DNA of 64,000 bases from Ooceraea biroi (taxonomy: Eukaryota; Arthropoda; Insecta; Hymenoptera; Formicidae), in the NCBI RefSeq assembly GCF_003672135.1, contig NC_039518.1:3286001-3350000 (forward strand), in the 5' to 3' direction. Of the stretch, positions 48,801 to 59,341 are shown piece by piece. Made by a program: the position numbers and the translations under genes. The notes under the pieces are model-generated. The model did no database searches. It was not told the DNA's origin and saw nothing but the letters and a program-made list of their open reading frames with translations. Numbering within the stretch: position 1 is the stretch's first letter; every line of letters begins with the position of its first letter.

Positions 48801-51716
48801 GTTAAATACGCACGAGACTGTCACAGCTGATCGTTATCGACATCAACTGTACAAGTTGAAGTAAGCATTGGACGAAAAACGACCACCAATTGCGAATAAA
48901 CGACGGAAAGTGATTCTTCTTCGTGACAACGCTACCTCACGTTGCGTTGTCAGTGAAAGAAACACTATTAGAGCTCGAATGGCAAGTCTTACCGCACCCC
49001 GCGTGTTCTCCGGACATTACTCCATGCGATTATTATTTGTTCCGGTCGATGCAACACGCTTTAGAGGATACACACTTTGATAATTTCGAAGAAGTGCGAA
49101 AATTCGTCGACGAATGGATCAACTGAAAAGAAGAGTCATTTTATCGTCATCTCTTGCCAGAAAGATGGGAAAAAGTTATAGAAAACGAAGGAAAATATTT
49201 TGATTAAGGTATTCATTCATTATCATATTTAAATACATGCGTTTTTGAGCAAAAAAAACCTCAAAACTAAATCACACCCCTAATATTACTATTAATATTA
49301 ATACTATTAATACATTATCATTATATTATAAGTGTGTAAATTAATTTCGATGTCTTTGGTTTTATTCGTTTCTGACCATCATTTTAAATTAAAAGAAAAA
49401 ACACCGAATTAAGGGGGGAGCCTGCTTTAGAACGTTGAAAATAAGGTATATTTTACGAATTGGTTTTGGAGAAACTATACAGCGGATCATTATAAAACTC
49501 TGATGCATTTATTAGTACATGTTTAAAGATAAAAAAAATTATTTTTTATTTGAATATATCGCTTGTAGAGGTCGTTCCGGAGGCATCTTAGTGCAGCCGG
49601 CATTGTAAATTGGTGAGCATTCTCCCGCCTCCAAATTCATCCAAACTGAAAAATTGAAATATTTTCTCGTTATTTATGAATTCCCATCGTCGATGAACCT
49701 TTAATATTCATAAAAACAGTAAGTTAAACAATTATTTTTGCATGAAAAAGTTCAAAAACTTTGCCTAAAAATCGTACTTTTGTGTTCTAAGCTCCACCAT
49801 TTTGGCACTTTTCAACTTTTTTCTTCTCTCTTTGGTTCATCGACGATGGGAATTCATAAATAACGAGAACACATTTCAATTTTTCAGTTTAGACGCAATT
49901 TGGAGGCGGGAGAATGCTCACCAATTTGCAATGCCGGCGACGCGGCTGCACTAAGATTTCTCCAGGACGACCTCTACAAGCGATATGTTCAAATAAAAAA
50001 ATTAATTTTTTTATCTTTAAACATGTACTAATAAATGCATCAAAGTTTTATAATGATCCGCTGTATAGTTTCTCCAAAAACAATTCGTAAAATATACCTT
50101 ATTTTCAGCGTTCTAAAGCAGGCTCCCCCCTTAATTCGCACACACCTACCATGAACAGACACAAAGGCCGCGTACCTGGTCAAGGAATCGACGCAGAACG
50201 CGATGATCAGGCAGGCCAGGATCATGCAGGCCAGATAAATCCCCGAGATCAGGTGGATTCGTTCCACTGCGGGGGGTTGCAAATTCGGGTTCTCATCCTC
50301 CACGTTGGACACCCCGCAGAAATTCGCGCCGCATGTTTCCGCTACGACGCTGCTGTTCAGGGTGACGTTCGTTGCGACGTCCGTGTCGACGCCATAGGAG
50401 AGAACTGCGTTGCAATATCGCGAAATAAAACGTGTAAAAATGAAATGCAAAAAGCGATTTGTCGATAACAGTTATTTTTACGAGAGGATTATTCGCGCTG
50501 TTCGATATGTATGGCCACTTCGAGAGATTATGAACGACGAGCAAGGATAAGCCGCGGTTGATTTGTTATGCCAGCGATATGCTCTTATTGAGCGAGTGCA
50601 CTTGTGAATTTGCAATAAGAGACGAAATATGGCCATTAGAATGCTCGGCTGATCTCCTGTTGCTGTGCAACGTTCGATGTTTCATAATCTTCCGACCGCG
50701 CGCCACACCTTTGGTGACTCGATTTCGTTTTCATCGGAGTTCGCGTTTTTATGGCTCATGCATTCGATGCATTCGTACGTGTTTCCGTATCGCGAGATCG
50801 CGACGTAGATCGTAAACGGAGCTTCGCATCATCGAGTTCCGGTTTATGATCTCGTACGCCCACAGATTGTTCACCGGCCGCACCGGTCTTAGATCGGATA
50901 GTGATCGGATAAACAGGTAAGAAGTGACGTAAATCGATGAGGTAAAGAAATACTTCATCTGCGGAGTCGCGTGAAGGCGAAAGGTCCATCCGCCGAGGTC
51001 ACGTTTAGTTGAAAAAAGGTGTAAATTGTCAACGTGGCGACAATTACATTGATCGGTCGACCATAAACAGTTTCTTGTGTGCCAGGAAAAAAATTGAGCA
51101 CCTTTAGTAATCAATCGAGCGCTCGAGAAACCAGAAAAAATCTTTAATTTACAATTTAATTTACGCAAGATAATCTCGAGGATATTTGAATATTTGCATA
51201 CATCGTCGGCGGGAGATAAAATTCTCAGACCGCGCGCGCAACGATTCCGTTTTACATACGACATGAGGCGATCGCGGTTATTAATGATTCACGCCACCGG
51301 TTCGCGCGTAATCAAAAATTAACATTCGAAATGCCTTCGACACGGACGAATGATACGCAAACATCCTCCTCTCGTTTAATCCCTGAAATATAAATCGGCC
51401 ATTCTCCTCTGAGAGCGCGGCTGACCCACCTGCCGACGATATAAGATTGCCCCACACCTGCGCCATTTGATAAAACATGAAGAAGAGACCGAAGAACCTC
51501 GTGACCAGCACGTCCGCGGCGATGTCCGAGACGGTCGAGTAAGCCTCCGCCGCCACGGTCAAGTAAGTGCATTTCGCGCACCAGAGCGGTCCACCGCCCA
51601 ATCCGACCGACAATCCGGCGGGGATCATCGTGTAGAACCTCGGGTAAAACTGGGAAGCTATGAAGGGCATGTAAGCCAGTATGGACACGCACATTGTCCA
51701 CTTGCATCCCAGCCAA
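45608..51716 (-). CDS. UNC93-like membrane protein, last five exons
   Basis: Exons in transcript order: 51716-51430, 50404-50176, 47229-47070, 46930-46663, 45867-45608. Acceptors all end in AG and donors in GT, and the phases join correctly (for example ISSA plus VLSYGVD, and DSLT-R-YDRNRA). The ~400 residues match the C-terminal three quarters of insect UNC93-like protein (fly CG4928 type, MFS fold, usually ~12 membrane segments). UNC-93 in worms modulates a two-pore potassium channel; vertebrate relatives are UNC93A and the TLR chaperone UNC93B1. The substrate of the insect protein is not established to my knowledge. The first ~130 residues, with the start codon and first membrane helices, were not found, so upstream exons lie beyond the mariner C array or outside the window. 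Introns and 3' flank carry transposons, but the exons are intact. Confidence 0.9.
45868..46662. other. Intron of the UNC93-like gene
   Basis: 795 bp, AT-rich, no repeat or other gene seen. Confidence 0.7.
46663..46930 (-). CDS. UNC93-like exon (three helices)
   Basis: The acceptor is TTATTCACAG and the donor AACG-GTACGT. It encodes SFVSCAWGISNIGYVMICFG, AALATGSIVKLTGRKPVMIF and FFSISGLWGVCDSIWLVQVN. The GR(K/T)P loop between helices is MFS-like. The intron before it is only 139 bp. Confidence 0.92.
47070..47229 (-). CDS. UNC93-like exon (cytoplasmic loop plus helix)
   Basis: The acceptor is TATTTTACAG; the donor GTTAGTAAG follows GCA in phase 0. It encodes RYDRNRARLVKGKSGLK, a basic cytoplasmic loop, then the helix around LLILPITLFIGAEQAFLFAD. 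GxEQAF is a family hallmark. The C1 mariner lies 180 bp upstream of the acceptor. Confidence 0.9.
47409..49283 (+). mobile_element. Mariner C element with an internal tandem duplication
   Basis: The ends are TTAGGAGTGTGATTTAG at 47409 and its inverse at 49283, flanked by TA. Inside, the segment from CTTGCCAGAGCATTAAATG (47803) to the C-terminal CTCTTGCCAG is present twice (second start 48475, period 672 bp). It lies in an UNC93-like intron, antisense to that gene. Confidence 0.9.
47608..49207 (+). pseudogene. Mariner C transposase, duplicated and frameshifted
   Basis: Mariner-type frames in pieces: a helix-turn-helix region (RSTSELARALNVDRTTVAKH), TRDEKWIYF, LLRDNARPHV, and in the second unit YYLFRSMQHALEDTHF after a SPDITPCD-like motif. 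Frames are broken after RHQLSESAI, at the GT shift before MYYELLNPHE, near 48318, and by deletions around 48935. The duplicated copy lacks the N-terminus. It ends at TAA 49207 (KYFD). It is inactive. Confidence 0.88.
49409..50134. mobile_element. Single P fold-back element
   Basis: A clean single unit with TTAA on both sides (49409-49412 and 50131-50134) and both complete GGGGGGAGCCTGC termini. The arms 49409-49699 and 49834-50134 pair over ~290 bp around a loop. It serves as the reference for defining P units in the two arrays. It lies in an intron of the UNC93-like gene, 42 bp past the donor. Confidence 0.92.
50176..50404 (-). CDS. UNC93-like exon (extracellular loop plus helix)
   Basis: The acceptor is TTGCAACGCAG and the donor ACCAG-GTACGCGG. 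It encodes a loop with two CG(A/V)-type cysteines (CGANFCGV) and potential N-glycosylation sites (NVTL and NSSV region), then the helix IYLACMILACLIIAFCVD. The P element in the following intron ends 42 bp from the donor. Confidence 0.9.
50405..51429. other. Intron of the UNC93-like gene
   Basis: 1025 bp. Open frames here (50749-51264 minus, for example) have no motifs. No repeat recognised. Confidence 0.65.
51430..51716 (-). CDS. UNC93-like exon (membrane helices 3-5 region)
   Basis: The acceptor is TTTGTTCCAG; the exon opens GWLGCKWTMCVSILAYM-like and ends ...WGNLISSA plus one base before GTGGGT. It encodes three hydrophobic stretches: around MCVSILAYMPFIASQF, FYTMIPAGLSVGLGGG and VTRFFGLFFMFYQMAQVW. 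The motif PLWCAKCTYLT is strongly conserved in the UNC93 family. Confidence 0.9.
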
Positions 51717-52467
51717 CTGGAACAAAGTTGCGTAAACGCGAGTCAGCGAAGTTCACCGAAGTTACCCCTCTGTCGTATGTGTATGTATCTGTCTGGATTC
51801 AATTCAATTAAACACCAAAGACGGAGAATACAGGCGAGAGTCCGGTTCTATCTGGATCCGCCTGAAGCAAGTCCCATCTCGTAAGTGGATGAAGGTCGAC
51901 ACATAAAAGGGAAAATACAACGTCAAGTCTGAGAAACAATTAACTTTCCATTTAAGATCGCATTAGGGAGAAGGGTGCCGTTTTCAACCTTCGGGTGTCT
52001 AGGTGCGTCCACTTCGCTCTTGACCAATCACGGAATCCGCGGGGGTTCCGGACGACGTAATTCTGGGCCAAGGTGAGAACGACCACGCGTAATAAAGTTT
52101 AGTGCTGTGGGACCGCGCGCGGAACTAGTCGCTCGTACATTTCACATACATACGCAGAGAAACACATCGAGAATCGCTAGCGAGGTTTTACGATGGACCA
52201 CGAGTGCTCTTTGATTTATGACGTGATTTACTTCTGGAAAAAAATTTTTCATTCATCCCAGGCGCGATAATCGAGCGGCGCGTCGATCATATTTGACGAT
52301 ACTTCTCCGTCGAGGATATATTTCCGATAGCGGAAACGGAATCGGGAATATTCATCACAATCACCGAAATCGCACTGAGATCGATAACGTAACGGGCGTT
52401 TGAGGTATCTTTCTGCGGCATTAGTCGATAATTCAACGTAAAGTGTAAAAAGTTGCATCTCATTATA
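51717..52467. other. Upstream intron or flank of the UNC93-like gene
   Basis: About 750 bp between the first visible exon and the mariner C array. No further UNC93 exon could be recognised. Confidence 0.5.
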
Positions 52468-55400
52468 TTAGGGGTGTGATTTAGTTTTAAGGGTTTTTTT
52501 GCTCAAAAACGCATGTATTTAAATATGATAATGAATGAATACCTTAATCAAAATATTTTCCTTCGTTTTCTCTAACTTTTTCCCATCTTTCTGGCACGAG
52601 ATGACAATAAAATGACTCTTCTTTTAAGTTGATCCATTCGTCGACGAATTTTCGCACTTCTTCCAAATTATCAAAGTGTGTATCCTCTAAAGCGTGTTGC
52701 ATCGACCGGAACAAATAATAATCGCATGGAGCAATGTCCAGAGAATACACGGGGTGCGGTAAGACTTGCCATTCAAGCTCTAATAGTGTTTGTTTCACTG
52801 ACAACGCAACGTGAGGTTGAGTGTTGTCACGAAGAACAATCACTTTCCGTCGTTTACTCGCAATTGGTGGTCGTTTTTCGTCCAATGCTTGCTTCAACTT
52901 GTACAATTGGTGTCGATAACGATCAGCCGTGACAGTCTCGTGCGGATTTAACAGCTCACAGTACACTATCCCACCACATACAGAGCATTACTTTTGAACC
53001 GTGAATATTGCGTCTCGGAGTGGATGTTGATGGTTCGCCTGGACCCACCCATGATTTTCCGCGTTTCGGATTATCAAAATAGATCCACTTTTCATCCCCA
53101 GTAACAATCCGAGACAAAAGACTTCTTTTTTTGCCTGGCGATCAACGAAATGCAAATGTTCAAATGGCACCTTCCGATAATTGATGTCGAACCCATTTCC
53201 CTTCCTTCTGAATTTTTCCCATTTCATGTAAATGTTTGGCAACTGTTGTACGATCAACATTTAATGCTCTGGCAAGAGATGGATTCCACCACGATAAAAT
53301 GACTCTTCTTTTCAGTTGATCCATTCGTCGACGAATTTTCGCACTTCTTCCAAATTATGAAAGTGTGTATCCTCTAAAGCATGTTGCATCGACCGGAACA
53401 AATAATAATCGCATGGAGCAATGTCCAGAGAATACACGGGGTGCGGTAAGACTTGCCATTCAAGCTCTAATAGTGTTTGTTTCACTGACAACGCAACGTG
53501 AGGTCGAGCGTTGTCACGAAGAAGAATCACTTTCCGTCGTTTTTGGTCCAATGCTTGCTTCAACTTGTACAATTGGTGTCGATAACGATCAGTCGTGACA
53601 GTCTCGTGCGGATTTAACAGCTCAGAGTACACTATCCCACCAAATACAGAGCATTACTTTTGAACCGCGAATATTGCGTCTCGGAGTGGATGTTGATGGT
53701 TCGCCTGGACCCACCCATGATTTTCCGCGTTTCGGATTATCAAAATAGATCCACTTTTCATCCCCAGTAACAATCCGAGACAAAAGACTTCTTTTTTTGC
53801 CTGGCGATCAACGAAATGCAAATGTTCAAATGGCACCTTCCGATAATTGATGTCGAACCCATTTCCCTTCCTTCTGAATTTTTCCCATTTCATGTAAATG
53901 TTTGGCAACTGTTGTACGATCAACATTTAATGCTCTGGCAAGAGATGGATTCCACCACGATAAAATGACTCTTCTTTTCAGTTGATCCATTCGTCGACGA
54001 ATTTTCGCACTTCTTCGAAATTATCAAAGTGTGTATCCTCTGAAGCGTGTTGCATCGACCGGAACAAATAATAATCGCATGGAGCAATGTCCGGAGAATA
54101 CGCGGGGTGCGGTAAGACTTGCCATTCGAGCTCTAATAGTGTTTGTTTCACTGACAACGCAACGTGAGGTCGAGCGTTGTCACGAAGAAGAATCACTTTC
54201 CGTCGTTTACTCGCAATTGGTGGTCGTTTTTCGTCCAATGCTTGCTTCAACTTGTACAATTGGTGTCGATAACGATCAGCCGTGACAGTCTCGTGCGGAT
54301 TTAACAGCTCATAGTACACTATCCCACCAAATACAGAGCATTACTTTTGAACCGTGAATATTGCGTCTCGGAGTGGATGTTGATGGTTCGCCTGGATCCA
54401 CCCATGATTTTCTGCGTTTCGGATTATCAAAATAGATCCACTTTTCATCCCCAGTAACAATCCGAGACAAAAGACTCTTCTTTTTTTGCCTGGCGATCAA
54501 CGAAATGCAAATGTTCAAATGGCACTTTCCGATAATTCATGTCAAACCCATTTCCCTTCTTTCTGAATTTTTCCCATTTCATGTAAATTTTTGGCAACTG
54601 TTGTACGATCAACATTTAATGCTCTGGCAAGAGATGGATTCCACCACGATAAAATGACTCTTCTTTTCAGTTGATCCATTCGTCGACGAATTTTCGCACT
54701 TCTTCGAAATTATCAAAGTGTGTATCCTCTGAAGCGTGTTGCATCGACCGGAACAAATAATAATCGCATGGAGCAATGTCCGGAGAATACGCGGGGTGCG
54801 GTAAGACTTGCCATTCGAGCTCTAATAGTGTTTCTTTCACTGATGACGCAACGCGAGGTCGAGCGTTGTCACGAAGAAGAATCACTTTCCGTCGTTTACT
54901 CGCAATTGGTGGTCGTTTTTGGTCCAATGCTTGCTTCATCTTGTACAATTGGTGTCGATAACGATCAGCCGTGACAGTCTCATGCGGATTTAACAGCTCA
55001 TAGTACACTATCCCACCAAATACAGAGCATTACTTTTGAACCGTGAATATTGCGTCTCGGAGTGGATGTTGATGGTTCGTCTGGATCCACCCATGATTTT
55101 CCGCGTTTCGGATTATCAAAATAGATCCACTTTTCATCCCCAGTAACAATCCGAGACAAAAGACTTCTTTTTTTGCCTGGCGATCAACGAAATGCAAATG
55201 TTCAAATGGCACTTTCCGATAATTGATGTCGAACCCATTTCCCTTCTTCTGAATTTTTCCATTTCATGTAAATGTTTGGCAACTGTTGTACGATCAACAT
55301 TTAATGCTCTGGCAAGAGATGGATTCCACCACGATAAAATGACTCTTCTTTTCAGTTGATCCATTCGTCGACGAATTTTCGCACTTCTTCGAAATTATCA

Positions 55401-57690
55401 AAGTGTGTATCCTCTAAAGCGTGTTGCATCGACCGGAACAAATAATAATCGCATGGAGCAATGTCCGGAGAATACGCGGGGTGCGGTAAGACTTGCCATT
55501 CAGCTCTAATAGTGTTTGTTTCACTGATACGCAACGTGAGGTCGAGCGTTGTCACGAAGAAGAATCACTTTCCGTCGTTTACTCGCAATTGGTGGTCGTT
55601 TTTGGTCCAATGCTTGCTTCAACTTGTACAATTGGTGTCGATAACGATCAGCCGTGACAGTCTCGTGCGGATTTAACAGCTCATAGTACACTATCCCACC
55701 AAATACAGAGCATTACTTTTGAACCGTGAATATTGCGTCTCGGAGTGGATGTTGATGGTTCGCCTGGATCCACCCATGATTTTCTGCGTTTCGGATTATC
55801 AAAATAGATCCACTTTTCATCCCCAGTAACAATCCGAGACAAAAGACTCTTCTTTTTTTGCCTGGCGATCAACGAAATGCAAATGTTCAAATGGCACTTT
55901 CCGATAATTCATGTCGAACCCATTTCCCTTCTTTCTGAATTTTTCCCATTTCATGTAAATTTTGGCAACTGTTGTACGATCAACATTTAATGCTCTGGCA
56001 AGAGATGGATTCCACCACGATAAAATGACTCTTCTTTTCAGTTGATCCATTCGTCGACGAATTTTCGCACTTCTTCGAAATTATCAAAGTGTGTATCCTC
56101 TAAAGCGTGTTGCATCGACCGGAACAAATAATAATCGCATGGAGCAATGTCCGGAGAATACGCGGGGTGCGGTAAGACTTGCCATTCGAGCTCTAATAGT
56201 GTTTGTTTCACTGATACGCAACGCGAGGTCGAGCGTTGTCACGAAGAAGAATCACTTTCCGTCGTTTACTCGCAATTGGTGGTCGTTTTTGGTCCAATGC
56301 TTGCTTCAACTTGTACAATTGGTGTCGATAACGATCAGCCGTGACAGTCTCGTGCGGATTTAACAGCTCATAGTACACTATCCCACCAAATACAGAGCAT
56401 TACTTTTGAACCGTGAATATTGCGTCTCGGAGTGGATGTTGATGGTTCGCTGATCCACCCATGATTTTCTGCGTTTCGGATTATCAAAATAGATCCACTT
56501 TTCATCCCCAGTAACAATCCGAGACAAAAGACTCTTCTTTTTTTGCCTGGCGATCAACGAAATGCAAATGTTCAAATGGCACTTTCCGATAATTGATGTC
56601 GAACCCATTTCCCTTCCTTCTGAATTTTTCCCATTTCATGTAAATGTTTGGCAACTGTTGTACGATCAACATTTAATGCTCTGGCAAGAGATGGATTCCA
56701 CCACGATAAAATGACTCTTCTTTTCAGTTGATCCATTCGTCGACGAATTTTCGCACTTCTTCGAAAGTATGAAAGTGTGTATCCTCTAAAGCGTGTTGCA
56801 TCACCGGAACAAATAATAATCGCATGGAGCAATGTCCGGAGAATACGCGGTGCGGAAGACTGCCATTCAGCTCTAATAGTGTTTGTTCACTGATCACGCA
56901 ACGTGAGTCGAGCGTTGTCACGAAGAAGAATCACTTTCCGTCGTTTACTCGCAATTGGTGGTCGTTTTTCGTCCAATGCTTGCTTCAACTTGTACAATTG
57001 GTGTCGATAACGATCAGCCGTGACAGTCTCGTGCGGATTTAACAGCTCACCATACACTATCCCACCACATACAGAGCATTACTTTGAACCGTGAATATTG
57101 CGTCTCGGAGTGGATGTTGATGGATCCACCATGATTTTCTGCGTTTCGGATTATCAAAATAGATCCACTTTTCATCCCCAGTAACAATCCGAGACAAAAG
57201 ACTCTTCTTTTTTTGCCTGGCGATCAACGAAATGCAAATGTTCAAATGGCACTTTCCGATAATTGATGTCGAACCCATTTCCCTTCCTTCTGAATTTTTC
57301 CCATTTCATGTAAATGTTTGGCAACTGTTGTACGATCAACATTTAATGCTCTGGCAAGTTCTGAAGTGGATCGTGTTGGATTTCGTCAATAATGCTTGCA
57401 AATCTGCATTTTCAAGCTTTCTTGGTGTCCCGAGCGTTTTTGTCCTTCACACGTCTTAATTGATGGGCAGAATCACCATGAGTTCCACAAGAATTCTATA
57501 ACCGTCAGCCGCAGTTTCTTTTGATTAAAAAACAAAAGCAACGCATGTCGAAAATGCTAAAGCTTTCGAAGTTGCATTTTTACGATGATAGAAACAGAAC
57601 TGTTATTGCATCTATTGCCATAATGCTTAAATCAATAATTCAAACTGTAGAAACAACAGAGAACAAACTGACACTACAGCATCTGATCCT
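52468..57690 (-). mobile_element. Mariner C array, seven internal units
   Basis: The right (3') terminus TTAGGGGTGTGATTTAG is at 52468 beside TA. From there seven ~665-690-bp units follow. Their boundaries are marked by CTCTGGCAAG at about 53271, 53937, 54626, 55311, 55997, 56683 and 57353. The first six boundaries continue AGATGGATTCCACC, the same fusion as in the element at 47409-49283. The seventh continues TTCTGAAGTGG, the original sequence. The 5' segment resembles 47409-47680 in inverse up to ACACTACAGCATCTG (~57680), after which the left terminal repeat is missing or degenerate. Confidence 0.88.
52544..57546 (-). pseudogene. Mariner C transposase, multiply duplicated
   Basis: Seven copies of the catalytic region, none joined in one frame to an N-terminus. 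Recurrent motifs are TGDEKWIYFDNPKR, LLRDNARPHV and PAYSPDIAPCDYYLF, the mariner D,D34D signature. The 3'-most unit has the natural end GKYFD (52544). The C-terminal frames are open for ~113-140 aa at 52544-52966, 53978-54319 and 54667-55008. Units nearer the 5' end (55350-57280) have more single-base losses. The N-terminal part at 57400-57546 is itself frameshifted. Confidence 0.85.
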
Positions 57691-59341
57691 CACTAAATCC
57701 TCACGAAAACTTTCTAATGCTACCTGCTAATACACCTGATAAATGGACGATAATGTCAAACCGACGTGCGGGTAAATGAAAACAAAAAATCAGTTATGAA
57801 GAAAAGAGCTTGGTGATATATCGCCAAGTAATGAAAATCAGGGATATCAAAATGCTAATGACAACCCAGTTATGCAGCCGATTGGCATTGTTCGGCGAAG
57901 GAAATCGTAATAACGGCACCCTTCCGAACTACGAGACGTCAATCACACATTATTTGGCTCACCTGACTCGAGTCTCGCTGACGAGGTTCCGATCGCCGTA
58001 ATCCTCGGGCGATCCTTCGATGGCAGCGACAAAGAACCACTTATAGAAATTGCCCCCATTCCTTCTCCCCCGCCGAGAGATTTTCTCGCCGACTAATTCG
58101 ATTCGCGAAAATCGTGACTGAAATTCACGACGACCGACGCTCCACGCGATTAAAGCTGCCGGCCCGCTCCTCCCCGATCGAGCGGTAATTATTAATGAGC
58201 GATGAACGCTAGAAGACCTGATTCCAAAGTGGATTAACGAGAGCACGTACAGCGGAACCTCCCCCCGTCTGACTCACAATTAGAAATATGTTACGTTGCG
58301 AACGATTATCTTGCAAGCCTCGCAATAAAGCGGTGCAATCTCGGAAGCTCGTCGGTGGAGCAAGCAAACTCAACTCTCCATCTTCATTAACTCGCTTCTC
58401 TTCTTCTTTTTTCACACATTTACATATTTCGAATAAATTACTGTTTATGACGATGTTTGCGGCATTAATTCTCTCGCGTTACCAGGGAGGCGAGGTTCCC
58501 GCGCGGATTCTCGCGGCTTGTTCGGTAATTTACTACAATCGCGATTGTTGCGGTCGAACGATCGAACGTGCGCTTTCTCGGAGATTCGGAAATACCGGTT
58601 TGCGCCGGTTGCCAGCTCGCCGGAAAAGCTCTCGGGGGTAGTTACAACGGGGTAGTTTAGGCGTACGGGCGTCGCGAGGGCGCGCCGTTGTAATGTAGAT
58701 TACCTTATCCCTTGCCAACTCCGAGTCTTTGTGGTACCGCGTGTCCGTGTGGTACCGATTCTCCTGTATGTACGCCGACTTCCGTTCGCTTGTCGATCAC
58801 GCCGCGACGCATTGCACGCGAACGCGCGCGCGATACCGCTGATTGACACGAGCGGCGAGAACACCCGCTTTGACGTATATGCATGCACTTTCCGTCCATG
58901 TGCTTAGCGTTTATGGCGAGATGGAGGACCCCGCCGGGGGTGCCTGTGCTTCCCTCCCCATGTCGATCGCACGTCATCGCGCTGACAAGTTGCGGAGAAA
59001 TCGTTTAGTCGAGCGACCGCTCCGGATCGGCGCGTGTGTGCGCGACGATGGCGACGACGACGACGGCCCGGAACGGATACTGTCGCGATATAAGTTACGG
59101 TTAACAATGCCGTTGAATAATGCATCTCGCGCGCGACGGGTTTTAAAAGTGCCAATCTGGAAACGTCTTGATCGCCTTCCCGTGCGGATATTAACGAAGG
59201 AGATATTTATTTCGCGTGAACGTGCGACACGCGCGCATCTCCTCCAAGGAGATAATCCCGAAATGCAAGGCCGCGCGCATTTCCGAAACGCCAGCGGTGG
59301 AGTCGCGTCGGAGTCGCGGAAGATTGATTACCTGCGAATGA
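57691..59341. other. Host DNA, no gene supported
   Basis: AT-rich to ~57950, then CpG-rich. I looked here for missing UNC93 N-terminal exons and found none. The frame 58843-59436 runs into the P array and has no motifs. Confidence 0.4.

Noticed and set aside
57959..58246. Possible N-terminal exon of the UNC93-like gene
   Set aside because: The frame ends near a GTGAG donor-like site but lacks hydrophobic helices and does not resemble the family's N-terminus.
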